NCBI GenBank assembly: GCA_016213845.1
Contig: JACQZN010000056.1
Coordinates: 1 to 64,000 of the forward strand
Source of the DNA: Candidatus Wallbacteria bacterium
GTDB taxonomy: Bacteria; Muiribacteriota; UBA6191; JACPRK01
Reading direction: 5' to 3'
DNA: 64,000 bases
Position 1 is the stretch's first letter. Each line of letters opens with the position of its first letter. This document shows positions 52,141-61,280 of this stretch, piece after piece. The position numbers were made by a program, and so were the translations under genes. The notes beneath the pieces were generated by a model, which did no database searches, was not told the origin of the DNA, and worked only from the letters and a program-made list of their open reading frames with translations.

Positions 52141-53811
52141 ATGACCAAGCCCGACATTCTCGCCCGGCTCAAGCAGGCAGGTCGGCTCAAGCCGGCCGAC
52201 TTCGCACGGATCTCTCAATGGCTCGAGGAGCACCCAGGCGGCTCCGAGGACGCACTCTTCGAGCTGTCGCTGTTCCCCGAGACCGAGCTGGCCTACTACC
52301 TCTGCGAAACCTACGACCTGCCGTTCGTCAGCCTCGACCGGGTCGAAGTGCCGCCGCGAGCGCTGAAGCTGCTGGGGATGGACCGCCTCGAAGCAGACTC
52401 GATGGTGCCGTTGCGTCTCGATTCCCATGCGCTCGTGCTGGCTGTGGCCAACCCGGCGCGCCTGCCCGATCTGACGCCGCTGGCCGAGTACTTCCAGTGC
52501 CCCATCCGACTGGTCGTCGCCACGCGCTGCGAGATCCGGGCCGTGCTGGGCCGGCTGCGCGCGCGCTCTGAACGCTCGGCTTCTGCCCTGGAGATACCCC
52601 AGACCGCCGCCCAGACGAGCGATACCGACATGATGCGCCTTCTGGGGCGTGTCCTGCTGGAGGCCTCGCGGGGCCACGCGACTCGGGTCCACGTGAACCC
52701 TGGCGCCGAGGGGCTGGAACTGAGGTTTCGCCGGGACGGACTCCTGGAGGACCGGCTCATCGCCTTGGCGCAAGCCGACCAGGTCCGTCTGGTCGACCTC
52801 GTGAAGCGGCTGGCCGGCCTCGACGTCAAGGACAGGCGCACGCCGCGCTCCGGCCGCATGCGCCTGCCGGTCGGGGACCGCGAGGACAAGCGGGACCTCA
52901 CCCTTCACGTCGCCTGCGCGCCCACGCTGGCCGGCGAACGGGTGACCTTGTCGGTCGTCGAGGTGCCGGAGCTCGTGCCTTCGCTCGAGCAGCTCGGCTT
53001 CTCGGGCGCGCCCCTGGCGCGGCTGCGCGGGCTTCTGCAGAGTCCGGCGGGTGGACTGCTCCTGGTCGCAGGCCCGTCCAGGAGCGGGCGAAGCACCACG
53101 CTGCGCGCAGCCGTGGGTCAGCTCCCCGCTGATCGTCTGGCCGTCTTCAGCGTCGAGGACCCGGTGGAGCAGCGGCTGCCAGGCGTCAACCAGATGCAAG
53201 TCGAAGGCGCGACGGCCTCGGTGCCCGGACTGATCCGCGCCGCCGTCGAGCAGGACGCGGACGTCGTGATGGTCCATGCGCTCGCCGATGCGGAATCGGC
53301 CAGCCAGGCTCTCTCGACCGCATTCGGCGGTCGGTTCGTACTCGCGGGCCTGACAGCGATGGACGCGGCGTCGGCAATCCAGGCTCTCTTCGCCTTGGGC
53401 GCGGACCCTTTCCTTCTGGGCAGCTCGCTCCGCGCCGTGGTGGCGCAGCGGCTTGTCCGACGGCTATGCGAGGCGTGTCGCAGACCCGTGTATCGCATGC
53501 CGGAAGAGGTCGTTCGGCTCAAGGACCGGCTTCACCTGTCCGGGACCACGCTCTTCGAGCCCACTGGATGCGGCGCCTGCGGCTATCGGGGCTACTGCGG
53601 CCGAATGGCGATCCACGAGGTCCTCACGGCCACTCCCCAGCTCGCCCTTGCCCTGCAGGAGCGCATCGCTGCCGCGGAGCTGACCCGCCTGCTGGAGAGC
53701 ACTGGCCACCGCACGCTTCTTCACGATGGGTTCTCCAAGGCACTGGAAGGGAGAACAACTTTTCACGAAGTGCAGAGGGTTGTGGCCACGATCGCCCCGG
53801 GCGTGGTTTGA
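52141..53811 (+). CDS. Degenerate PilB/GspE-type ATPase
   Basis: This 556-residue protein has the GspE N-terminal domain (LYDLPFV-type CETYDLPFVSLDRVEVP), a central ATPase fold and a tetra-Cys zinc motif (CEACRRP, GCGACGYRGYCGR). Several catalytic motifs are altered. Walker A reads GPSRSGRSTT (Lys replaced by Arg), Walker B reads VVMVHALADAESA instead of GE[IM]RD, and the His box (normally STLHTN) reads LAGLTAMDAA. The Asp box (SVEDPVEQRLP) is kept. It may have lost hydrolysis and act as a regulatory or structural paralogue of PilB. The reading frame is intact, so this is not simple decay. Confidence 0.85.
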   Translation: MTKPDILARLKQAGRLKPADFARISQWLEEHPGGSEDALFELSLFPETELAYYLCETYDLPFVSLDRVEVPPRALKLLGMDRLEADSMVPLRLDSHALVLAVANPARLPDLTPLAEYFQCPIRLVVATRCEIRAVLGRLRARSERSASALEIPQTAAQTSDTDMMRLLGRVLLEASRGHATRVHVNPGAEGLELRFRRDGLLEDRLIALAQADQVRLVDLVKRLAGLDVKDRRTPRSGRMRLPVGDREDKRDLTLHVACAPTLAGERVTLSVVEVPELVPSLEQLGFSGAPLARLRGLLQSPAGGLLLVAGPSRSGRSTTLRAAVGQLPADRLAVFSVEDPVEQRLPGVNQMQVEGATASVPGLIRAAVEQDADVVMVHALADAESASQALSTAFGGRFVLAGLTAMDAASAIQALFALGADPFLLGSSLRAVVAQRLVRRLCEACRRPVYRMPEEVVRLKDRLHLSGTTLFEPTGCGACGYRGYCGRMAIHEVLTATPQLALALQERIAAAELTRLLESTGHRTLLHDGFSKALEGRTTFHEVQRVVATIAPGVV

Positions 53812-53821
53812 TTTGTATGAC

Positions 53822-54217
53822 ATGCGTCAGGAACTGTCGGAGCGATTCCTCCAGCTTGTCCAGGATGCCCGCGCGCGCGTCCGTGAGGTGAACGCACTGG
53901 AGCTGGCGGCGGGTCCATCCTCGGACTCACGGCCGCTTCACATCGTCGACATCCGCGACGAATCCGCCTGGGCCAGCGGCCATATCGCCGGTGCCGAGCG
54001 CATCGGCCGTGAGCTGCTGGAGCGCGACATGCGCGACCGCATCGAGCTTCAGAACTCCCACATCGTCATCTGTAGCGGCAGTGGCCTGCGCAGCATCCTG
54101 GTCGCCGACGTTCTCACGCGTATGGGCTTCACGCGGGTCGCGTCCCTGGCGGGCGGCTTCAACGCTTGGCGCGCCGCCGGCCTCCCCGTGGTAGTCGACA
54201 CCACGAGCGAGCGCTAA
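53822..54217 (+). CDS. Rhodanese-like domain protein, catalytic Cys probably lost
   Basis: This protein of about 131 residues has a single rhodanese fold: VDIRDESAWASGHIAGAERIG, the active-site loop VICSGSGLRS, and LAGGFNAWRAAGLPV. In active rhodaneses the loop is Cys-x-x-Gly-x-Arg-Ser. Aligned on GLRS, the catalytic position is Ser and the Cys is one residue earlier, so sulfurtransfer is doubtful. It is ten bases downstream of the degenerate PilB-like gene and could be a binding module in the same pathway. Confidence 0.85.
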   Translation: MRQELSERFLQLVQDARARVREVNALELAAGPSSDSRPLHIVDIRDESAWASGHIAGAERIGRELLERDMRDRIELQNSHIVICSGSGLRSILVADVLTRMGFTRVASLAGGFNAWRAAGLPVVVDTTSER

Positions 54218-54231
54218 CCCCCCGGCGGCAG

Positions 54232-56955
54232 CTAGATCTTGACGCGCCAGGCGACCGCGTTGAGCCGATTCCCGTGCGCGTCAGAGAGCGAGTCGAGGAT
54301 CACGACGAAGCTGTGCCCGTCGGCCGCCGTCGAGACGTCCACGGCGGACGTCGCGTTGGTCACCGTGAGCAAGGCGTCCGCGATGCCTTCCCGGGCGTTG
54401 CGAGACCATCCGGCGTGCGCAGGCTGCACCGGCGTGAGCGCAATGCCCGGGCCGCTCGCCTGCCCCTCCGCGTCAATCGGCACCAGCTTCGCCACCGCCG
54501 CTTCGGGACGCATCGAGATGGGGAACCGGAAGCTCACTCTCAAGCCACCCGCGGGCACCTGCGCGCCGGAGAGGTTGGCGTGGGTCTGGGCGTGGACCGG
54601 CAGTGTCCAGACCGGGTTGGTGTAGCAACGGAAGTCGAAGGGCGGCAATTCTCCGCGCTTTGTGAATCCGCCCAGCGAAAGCGCCGACGAGAGCTTCAGG
54701 GCACCCACCGGCCCGCGAGCCCCCTTGAGCCGGGAAACCACGGCCTCGCGCCACCCGTCTGCGTCCGCCGGGCTGCGCGGATCGGCCAGTGCCGTCGGCT
54801 CCAGCACCTCGGCCTTGCCCGTGTTGCGCTTGACCTGGACCAGCTTCACCGGCTTGCCGGGCGTGTCCAGGTAGACCTCGATTCGCTCGAGGTCGCCGCC
54901 GAAGGAGGAGCTGCCGTTCCAGCGATAGCGCATCATCGGTTCGGCCGAACCGGCCGCGACCAGCGCCGTCCTTCCCCCGTCGAGCGCGCCGTCGCCGCCG
55001 ATGCGCCCCTCGTCGTCCTCGTAGCGCAGCTCTTCGTGCCAGGTCTGGGTGCGCGCGTCGAAGTGGCCGTCCGAATCGAGCTTGAAATCGAGCACCGGCC
55101 CATCGGTCAGAACCCCCTGGCCATGCGCCAGCGCCAGCAGGGCCCGCTGCTGCTCGTTGGTGGCGCTCGGGTGGACCAGGGACGTGGCGTCGACGACCGT
55201 CCGCACCTTGCCGAAGGCGTTGTCGGTCATCCAGAAGAACTTGAACAGCCGCAGCAGGATCGACGGCATCGAGGAGAAGCCGCGGCCCGCCACGTCGGAG
55301 CGCCGGTTGAAATCTCCGTGCGCGTCGGAGCCCGCGACGATGAAGAGCTTGCGGACGAACTTCACATCCTCGCGCTCAGGGTTGGCCGTCGCCATCCCCC
55401 CGGCCAGGAACTCATGCCAGCGCGAGAGGCTGTACTGGAGCGAATCGTCCCAGTTCGGCTCGCCCCGCTTCCACCGATCGTTCTTCGACGGGTCCTCCAG
55501 GAGCGAACGGATCATCGGAGCCTGCGCGATCGACAACTCCACGTACCGGGAGTCCTTTTCGTTCCAGAGCTCGAAGCCCTTGAACACGAAGTCGCGTTCC
55601 ACGCCGTTGACCTTGCGGATGAAGTCGCCGCGCAGCGCTACGTCGAAGTGGCTGTCTTGCCAGACCGTGTCGAATCTCTGCGCCAGCCGGCTGCGGCTGA
55701 AGGGATGGGCCGCGTACGCGAAGCCGAGCGGGAAGTTCGGATCGTGAGTCACCTGCCCCAGCACCCAGTCGAGCTGGTTCGGATTCGGTTCGTCCCGCCA
55801 GAACAGGAAGCTGCCTCCGTGGAAGGGGCCGACGAAGTTGCGGGCCGAGAACAGGAGCAGGTGGGCCGAGAGGCTGCCGATCATGGCTCCCAGCGTGCCC
55901 GGGTGCTTGGCCAGCGAGAGCTCCTCTCCCCGCGTGATGCCGATGAGGTCGTTGTAGTTCTCGAACTCCTTCTGCCCCTCGGCGATCAGCTTGCCGTGGC
56001 GATCGATGAAGTAGTGCGAGTACTCGGGGTGCTTCAGCTGGATCGGGCCCGGTCCGATGCCCTCGGTGGTCGGGCCGTAGTGGGGGTAGTCGCGGTCGCT
56101 GTAGTAGTTGTTGTGGTCGGTCGTGATGATGCGATCGCCGGCGTTGTCGGGATCGTCGATGAACCCGAGCGCGTAGGCGCTCTCGAAGAGCATCCGCACC
56201 GGGCCGCCGTAGTTCTTCCGCAGGGCCTTGTAGGTGAGCTCGCTAGAGAACTCGGCGATCGTGTGGACGTGCGTGTCGAAGCTGCGCCAGCCCTCGAAGG
56301 ACGGCCAGGGATTCGGGTCCAGGGCAATCTCGAGCCGGCGACGGACCGTGTGCTCCGTCTGGAACGGGCCGTCCAGACGCTTGTAGCGCACGGAGGCGAC
56401 CAGGTGGATGACCGACGCCCCGCGGGAGGAGACCTCCTCCGGGATCGGGACGATCAGGATCGTGTGCCAGCCGCGATTGCCGTCATGGATCTCGGCGACC
56501 TGCCAGGGCGCATTGGGCCCCTGCGGAGGCTCCACCGGGCTCACCAGGTCGAGGTCGCTCGTCGTGCGGCCGAAGCCGTCCATCAGCTTGATCCCCTCCC
56601 CGGACAGTCCCGTCGAGGTCGCACCGCCGACGGCCGGTCCGCGGTCGTGGGCGTCCCAGAAGAGCGCCGGGCTCTCGGGCGCATCCCCGTCCTTCAGGGC
56701 GATCTCGAGGACCTGTACGCGGCGCCAGTCGGCCTTGGTCTCCGGAAAGAAGATCGTGACCGGGACGTAGTGCGCACGCCCAGGCCTGAGCCAGACGCGC
56801 CACGGGGCGTCCATCACGACGTTGAGGATGTCGAGCGAAACGTCCGCCTCGAGCGTGCCGACCCTCGGCTGGGCCGGCAATGGCTGCGCCGCCGCCGCCA
56901 GCAATAGCGCCAACCCGATACCCAGCAACCGCGCCCCGTTCACCCGATGCCTCAT
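54232..56955 (-). CDS. Exported PHP-domain (polymerase and histidinol phosphatase-like) protein
   Basis: This protein of about 907 residues has a signal peptide from ATG 56955 (RLLGIGLALLLAAAAQPLPA). A long beta-rich N-terminal half is followed by a PHP metal-binding core: FDTHVHTIAEFSSE, ITTDHNNYYSD, AAHPFSRS, and AGSDAHGDF with the conserved His and Asp ligands. A beta-sandwich C-terminal domain ends it. PHP enzymes hydrolyse phosphoesters using a trinuclear metal site, and an extracytoplasmic form may act on a phosphorylated glycan or lipid. It starts 16 bases after lpxI, so the two are probably co-transcribed. Confidence 0.82.
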   Translation of the reverse strand: MRHRVNGARLLGIGLALLLAAAAQPLPAQPRVGTLEADVSLDILNVVMDAPWRVWLRPGRAHYVPVTIFFPETKADWRRVQVLEIALKDGDAPESPALFWDAHDRGPAVGGATSTGLSGEGIKLMDGFGRTTSDLDLVSPVEPPQGPNAPWQVAEIHDGNRGWHTILIVPIPEEVSSRGASVIHLVASVRYKRLDGPFQTEHTVRRRLEIALDPNPWPSFEGWRSFDTHVHTIAEFSSELTYKALRKNYGGPVRMLFESAYALGFIDDPDNAGDRIITTDHNNYYSDRDYPHYGPTTEGIGPGPIQLKHPEYSHYFIDRHGKLIAEGQKEFENYNDLIGITRGEELSLAKHPGTLGAMIGSLSAHLLLFSARNFVGPFHGGSFLFWRDEPNPNQLDWVLGQVTHDPNFPLGFAYAAHPFSRSRLAQRFDTVWQDSHFDVALRGDFIRKVNGVERDFVFKGFELWNEKDSRYVELSIAQAPMIRSLLEDPSKNDRWKRGEPNWDDSLQYSLSRWHEFLAGGMATANPEREDVKFVRKLFIVAGSDAHGDFNRRSDVAGRGFSSMPSILLRLFKFFWMTDNAFGKVRTVVDATSLVHPSATNEQQRALLALAHGQGVLTDGPVLDFKLDSDGHFDARTQTWHEELRYEDDEGRIGGDGALDGGRTALVAAGSAEPMMRYRWNGSSSFGGDLERIEVYLDTPGKPVKLVQVKRNTGKAEVLEPTALADPRSPADADGWREAVVSRLKGARGPVGALKLSSALSLGGFTKRGELPPFDFRCYTNPVWTLPVHAQTHANLSGAQVPAGGLRVSFRFPISMRPEAAVAKLVPIDAEGQASGPGIALTPVQPAHAGWSRNAREGIADALLTVTNATSAVDVSTAADGHSFVVILDSLSDAHGNRLNAVAWRVKI

Positions 56956-56971
56956 CCCTGCCGACCTTTCG

Positions 56972-57841
56972 TTACACGGCGACGAGCGCCAGCCCCGTCG
57001 CGTCCGCCTGCCGGACGACTTCCGCTCGGTCAAGCACCACGGTCCGGCCGGCCTCGATGGCCAGCACCGAAGCGCCGGCCTCGCCCAGGACTTCCAGCGT
57101 CCGCAGCCCCACCACGGGCAAGTCGAATCGCGTGTCCTGGTTCGGACCACTCATCTTGACAACCACCGTCCCGCGCCCGCCACAGGCGCCGGCCCGCTGG
57201 ATCGTGGAATCGGTCCCCTCCATCGCCTCCACCGAAACGATGACGCCCGACTTGACCACCACCGTCTGGCCGATGCCGATGTCGGCCATCTGCCGCGCCA
57301 CCTGGACCCCGAAGTCGACGTCCCCCTGCTCTCGAGAATCGGGCCGCCGTCGCGTCAAGACCGCCCGCTCCTGCGGAATGAAGGGCCCCATGAAGGAGGC
57401 CGACTCGCGCACCCGCAGCCCGCTACGTTCCAGCTCCCCCGCAATCGCCCGCAGGATGGCATCGTCGCCCCGGTGGCGGACCTTGCCCACCGTCTCCTGC
57501 AGCCTCTTCTCCATGCCTTCCAGCTCGAAGATGCGGCTCTTCTGGACCTTCCCCGCCATGACCAGCTCCCGGACCCCTTCGGCCCGAAAAGTCTCGATGG
57601 CTTTCGTCAAGCTTCCGATGCCGACCCAGACGATCCGGTCGACGTACTGCGACAGCTCCTGGCTCGCCTCCGCCTCGATGGCGACCGCCACTACCTCGTA
57701 CCCCTTGTCCCGCGCCGCCTGTGCCAGGGTGATCGGAAACCGCCCGTGGCCCGCGATGAGCCCGAGCTTCTCCCTGGGCTGGGCCGTCGGGGTCGCGCCA
57801 CCGGGCGGACTGGCGGAGGAGTTGTCATGCCGAACAGCCAT
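56972..57841 (-). CDS. lpxI: UDP-2,3-diacylglucosamine pyrophosphatase LpxI
   Basis: This 289-residue protein matches LpxI (DUF1009). The N-terminal LGLIAGHGRFPI, the central MEGTDSTIQRAG and the end GRGTVVVKMSGPNQDTRFDLPVVGLRTLE are the family landmarks. It converts UDP-2,3-diacylglucosamine to lipid X in lipid A synthesis, an alternative to LpxH. It shows the host makes lipid A. No other lpx gene is adjacent. The promoter is the extended -10 just upstream. Confidence 0.93.
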   Translation of the reverse strand: MAVRHDNSSASPPGGATPTAQPREKLGLIAGHGRFPITLAQAARDKGYEVVAVAIEAEASQELSQYVDRIVWVGIGSLTKAIETFRAEGVRELVMAGKVQKSRIFELEGMEKRLQETVGKVRHRGDDAILRAIAGELERSGLRVRESASFMGPFIPQERAVLTRRRPDSREQGDVDFGVQVARQMADIGIGQTVVVKSGVIVSVEAMEGTDSTIQRAGACGGRGTVVVKMSGPNQDTRFDLPVVGLRTLEVLGEAGASVLAIEAGRTVVLDRAEVVRQADATGLALVAV

Positions 57842-57862
57842 GGCTTCTGTCGGAAGATGTGA

Positions 57863-57871
57863 ATTTTAGCA
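57863..57871 (-). promoter_or_regulatory. Extended -10 promoter for lpxI
   Basis: The reverse strand reads TGCTAAAAT (TG-N-TAAAAT), 22 bases before the lpxI ATG. Confidence 0.5.
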
Positions 57872-57912
57872 CGCCCCCGCGATCCACCGCCACTAGTTCT
57901 TGCCCCCGAATA

Positions 57913-57942
57913 ATCCGTGGCGCCTACCCATGCCGGTTTCTC
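57913..57942. repeat. Diverged half copy of the 29-bp-arm hairpin
   Basis: ATCCGTGGCGCCTACCCATG... aligns with the left arm of the 50729 hairpin (ATCCCGTGGCGTCTACCTGT...). The aligned substitutions are almost all transitions, with a few single-base gaps. No second arm is present here. Confidence 0.5.
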
Positions 57943-58007
57943 TTGGCGGCCCTCAGGTTGCCAAATCGAGTGCCGTGTAGGTACTCTTCCACGCAACATG
58001 CGTTTCG

Positions 58008-59114
58008 GTGGTGGCGAAGGCCTCGGGAAGGTGTGAACTGCGGCGGCTTCTAGCGCTCGTCGAGCGGCAATCCGAAGACGCGCGGCCCGCGCGCGGCAGG
58101 CGCTTTGCAGACGTGCTCGAGACGGGCGGGGGGATGCGCTTGCGGGACCTCTTCCACCGGCAGCGCGAACTGTCTGAAACCGCCATGACACCGCGGCTGG
58201 TCGCCGACGATGACGACCCCGGCACGGTCTCCGACGGCCGCGAGGCCTTGGTGCTCGTTCACGGCCACTACTGGAAGGACGGCGTCGGCCATGACTTCGA
58301 TCCTGCCGAGCGCGCCTTTCTCTACGAACCATTCCGCGCCGATCCCCGATACGAGGAGCTCAGGCGCCGCTACCGCGTCTACACCTACCTCTACCCGAGC
58401 CACGCCGACTACGCCTACTCCTCGACCGCGCTCGCCGAAGCGCTAGAGCGGCTCCCCTCCCATGGCCCCCACCCCGACGTTACCGTCGTCGCCCACAGCA
58501 TGGGTGGCCTGGTCGCTCGCTACGCCATGCAGAAGGGGCGCGCTGGCGAGCGCCTCCGAAGACTGATCACCCTCGCCACACCCCACCACGGCACGATCCT
58601 GGCCTCCATCATCATGTCGGCCGGACCGCTGCACCGAAAGGTCGGCTGGGTCGGCCACGGCATCCAGAGACTGGGCCGCCGCGTCTGGACCCCCAGCCGC
58701 GGCATGGCCGGGATGGCACACGACAACTTCGACGGGCGCATCGACGAGGTCGAGGAAAATCAGCTAGGGCTCATGGTCAACCGCCAGCTCGCCGAGCTCA
58801 ATGCCACCGACCGCTACCTCGACCGGACCGTCTGCGTCATGGGGCGCGTCAAAGGCTGGTGGCTGAAGGGCCGCAGCGTTTGGGACCAGCTCCCCCGCTG
58901 GTTCATGACCCCCATCGACCCCATCTTCTCCGGGCTCGACCCACTCGTCCACCTCGAGAGCGGCATTGCCGATGGGCTGCCCGTCCAGTCGCGTCATGTC
59001 CTCGACGACCTGGACCACCAATCGATCGTCACCGATTCACGGACGCATGAACTGCTGTACGAGATGCTCCTGGCGTCCTCGTCGGCAGAGGCCGAGGAAG
59101 AGGCCGCCGCCTAG
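58008..59114 (+). CDS. Alpha/beta hydrolase (lipase/esterase)
   Basis: This 368-residue protein has [14 protein letters not shown] at the oxyanion region, [16 protein letters not shown] with the nucleophile Ser, TPHHGT after it, and a likely catalytic His in [10 protein letters not shown]. It has no signal peptide, so it appears cytoplasmic. The start is uncertain: GTG 58008 begins the open frame, while ATG 58134 ([11 protein letters not shown]-rich ribosome site) would remove 42 poorly conserved-looking residues. It ends convergent with the next gene, sharing four bases (CTAG). Confidence 0.85.
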   Translation: MVAKASGRCELRRLLALVERQSEDARPARGRRFADVLETGGGMRLRDLFHRQRELSETAMTPRLVADDDDPGTVSDGREALVLVHGHYWKDGVGHDFDPAERAFLYEPFRADPRYEELRRRYRVYTYLYPSHADYAYSSTALAEALERLPSHGPHPDVTVVAHSMGGLVARYAMQKGRAGERLRRLITLATPHHGTILASIIMSAGPLHRKVGWVGHGIQRLGRRVWTPSRGMAGMAHDNFDGRIDEVEENQLGLMVNRQLAELNATDRYLDRTVCVMGRVKGWWLKGRSVWDQLPRWFMTPIDPIFSGLDPLVHLESGIADGLPVQSRHVLDDLDHQSIVTDSRTHELLYEMLLASSSAEAEEEAAA

Positions 59115-60919
59115 CGGCCGGCGAGCTCGCGCGCAGCCGCCGCCGGATCCGCCGGAAAGCGCAGCCGGTGAAGCCGGGGGGCCAGGGCGAGGTTCGCCCG
59201 GAACCTGGCCGCCGTGAGCGGCTGCTCTATCGCCTCCAGAAGCTCCCGCAGCGGCCCGCCCGCCAGAGCCACGCGCGCGGCCTGGACCGCCGCGCAGCCG
59301 TCCAGCCCAGGGTGCGGCTGCGCGAACCGGGCCGCGACCCAGGCCAGCGGCAGCCGCTTCTCATGCCCAGGCCGCTTCCGGATCGTGAGCTGCAGTCTGG
59401 AGGCCAGCGGATCGGCCAGCCCCGCCCGATCGACGATGTGGACCCGATGGCCGTTCGAGAAGGATTCCAGGCCGATGAACCCTAGCGGCGCCACCATCGT
59501 GACGGCCGGGTCCCTGGGCCGCATCGGGTAGAACGAAAACCCCATGGGCGAGTCGCCTCCGCACTCCCGCGCCAGCGCACGTCGCTCCAGCCGCAGCTGT
59601 CGCCCACCCGCCATCGCGCGAATTCCTTCCGCCACTTCACCCCGGATCGATCCGGCAAAGTCTTCGGCGGAGACCGGATTCTCGCACCCCGTCATCTTCA
59701 CGTAGAAGCCTCTCTCATCGGCCACTCCCACAGCCTCGAAGCCCCCCCCGCTCGCGGGCCTCAACGCCACGGCACACACCAGGCACCAGCTCGCCAACAG
59801 CACAGCGGCCATTCCCGCGCGACATCGCGCCCCCGCCGCGGGCCACGGAACCACGCTCACCGGCAAGAGCGCCGCGAAGAGCGCCGGCAGCAGCATGCGG
59901 CCGTGCATGAAGTCGCCCCCCACCCGGACCACGTAAAGCGCCGAGAGGAGTGCCCCGAGCGCGGGAACCGCCGCGAGCAGCCGAGCCGTCCTGCTCCGCC
60001 GCGAGAGCTCGAGCCCACCCCACACGGCAAGCACGGCCAGTGGCACCCAGAGTTGGTAGGTGCCCGCCGTGTCCAGAAGATAGGCCCATCCCTGTTGCCA
60101 GTTGGCCAGCCCCGCTTCCTTCGCCAGGGCCGTGTTGGGCACCAGCGCCGCAAAGTAGCCCATCCGAAAGACCTGGTAAGCGGCGGGGACCACGCCGGCC
60201 AGCGCCAGCAACGCGGTCTTTCGGACCGCCCCTGGTGGCCCAGCGACCCAGAGCGCCCCCAGGAACGTGAGCGAGAAGATTCCCAGGTCGGGCCGCACCA
60301 GCGGCCCCAGCCCGAAAACGATCGCGGCAGCCGCCAATGCTCCCCTTCCCGAGACTGCGTGTACCAACAGCCCAAAGCTGCCGGCCAGCCATGCCAGCGC
60401 CAGCCCGGTCTCCAGCCCCGAAGTGCAGAAGTCCCACGCCGCCGGCACGGACGCGAAGACGAGCGCTCCGAGCGGCAGAAGCGGCCCAGATGCTGCACGA
60501 CCCACGCCCTCGCGGTTGCCTGGCCTCCAGAGCGATCCCGCAGCCCGCTGCGCCATCGCCAATCCCGCCACCGCACAGAGAGCACCCAGAAGGAGCGCGC
60601 CAGATTCCAGCGGGCCGCCGAGCGCGGCCCACCCGGTCAGGAGCGCCACCCAGAGCGGATTGGTGTAGGCCTCGACTCGCTCCCCTACGTTGAAAACCGG
60701 TCCGAACCCGGCCAGCAGGTTCTCCACCACGCGTAGGTCGATGAACGCGTCGTCGCAGATCCACCGCCGCCGCCACGCCATGGCCGCGAGCAGGATCACG
60801 GGCAGTGCCGTGAAGCCGGGGAGCGGCGGCGCCTCGCGTCGCACTCCGTCTGCGCTGTCTTGCAACACTCGGCGAGGTACCCTCCGGATCGTGCGCCGGA
60901 TGCCGATCCCCAGCCCCAC
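59111..60919 (-). CDS. GT-C type integral membrane glycosyltransferase
   Basis: This 602-residue protein has roughly ten hydrophobic helices in the first 390 residues and a soluble C-terminal domain. The first outer loop has [35 protein letters not shown], a hallmark of bacterial GT-C enzymes such as arabinofuranosyl- and mannosyltransferases, with the Asp-Asp pair as catalytic candidate. It would use a polyprenyl-phosphate sugar to glycosylate cell-envelope glycans or proteins. It starts at GTG; the true start is uncertain because the N-terminal 30 residues are Arg-rich. The sugar and acceptor are unknown. Confidence 0.78.
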   Translation of the reverse strand: MGLGIGIRRTIRRVPRRVLQDSADGVRREAPPLPGFTALPVILLAAMAWRRRWICDDAFIDLRVVENLLAGFGPVFNVGERVEAYTNPLWVALLTGWAALGGPLESGALLLGALCAVAGLAMAQRAAGSLWRPGNREGVGRAASGPLLPLGALVFASVPAAWDFCTSGLETGLALAWLAGSFGLLVHAVSGRGALAAAAIVFGLGPLVRPDLGIFSLTFLGALWVAGPPGAVRKTALLALAGVVPAAYQVFRMGYFAALVPNTALAKEAGLANWQQGWAYLLDTAGTYQLWVPLAVLAVWGGLELSRRSRTARLLAAVPALGALLSALYVVRVGGDFMHGRMLLPALFAALLPVSVVPWPAAGARCRAGMAAVLLASWCLVCAVALRPASGGGFEAVGVADERGFYVKMTGCENPVSAEDFAGSIRGEVAEGIRAMAGGRQLRLERRALARECGGDSPMGFSFYPMRPRDPAVTMVAPLGFIGLESFSNGHRVHIVDRAGLADPLASRLQLTIRKRPGHEKRLPLAWVAARFAQPHPGLDGCAAVQAARVALAGGPLRELLEAIEQPLTAARFRANLALAPRLHRLRFPADPAAAARELAGR

Positions 60920-60964
60920 GGGTCGAGCGGCCGCTAGCGCCGGACTGCGAGCGGCCGGCCAGCC

Positions 60965-61174
60965 TCAGTCCTCGAGCCGGAACCCGATGCTGAGCACGAC
61001 CTGGTAGGAGGCGACCTTGCCCTTGCTGACAGCGCCTCGCATCTCCTTCACCTCGAACCAGTCCAGGTTCCGGAGCGTCTTCGACGCGCGTGTGATGGCG
61101 TTCTGAATGGCCTCCTCGTAGGACTTCTTCGAAGTACCGACCAGCTCGACCTTCTTGTAGACGTTGTCTGCCAT
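60965..61174 (-). CDS. Dodecin, flavin-binding protein
   Basis: This 69-residue protein starts MADNVYKKVELVGTSKKSYEEAIQNAI and includes LDWFEVKEMRG, the dodecin signature with the flavin-stacking Trp. It is a small dodecameric flavin store and buffer. The track start at 61381 is far upstream; ATG 61174 has GAGGAGGAAG just before it. It is not clearly linked to its neighbours. Confidence 0.95.
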   Translation of the reverse strand: MADNVYKKVELVGTSKKSYEEAIQNAITRASKTLRNLDWFEVKEMRGAVSKGKVASYQVVLSIGFRLED

Positions 61175-61280
61175 GGGAGCTTCCTCCTCGCGTCCGCGGG
61201 GACATCCCGCACCAGCACCATAATCGCCCCCCTGCTTTGGCGCAAGCGCCAGCTCTCCCGGCTCGCTGCGTCCCGGGCGC

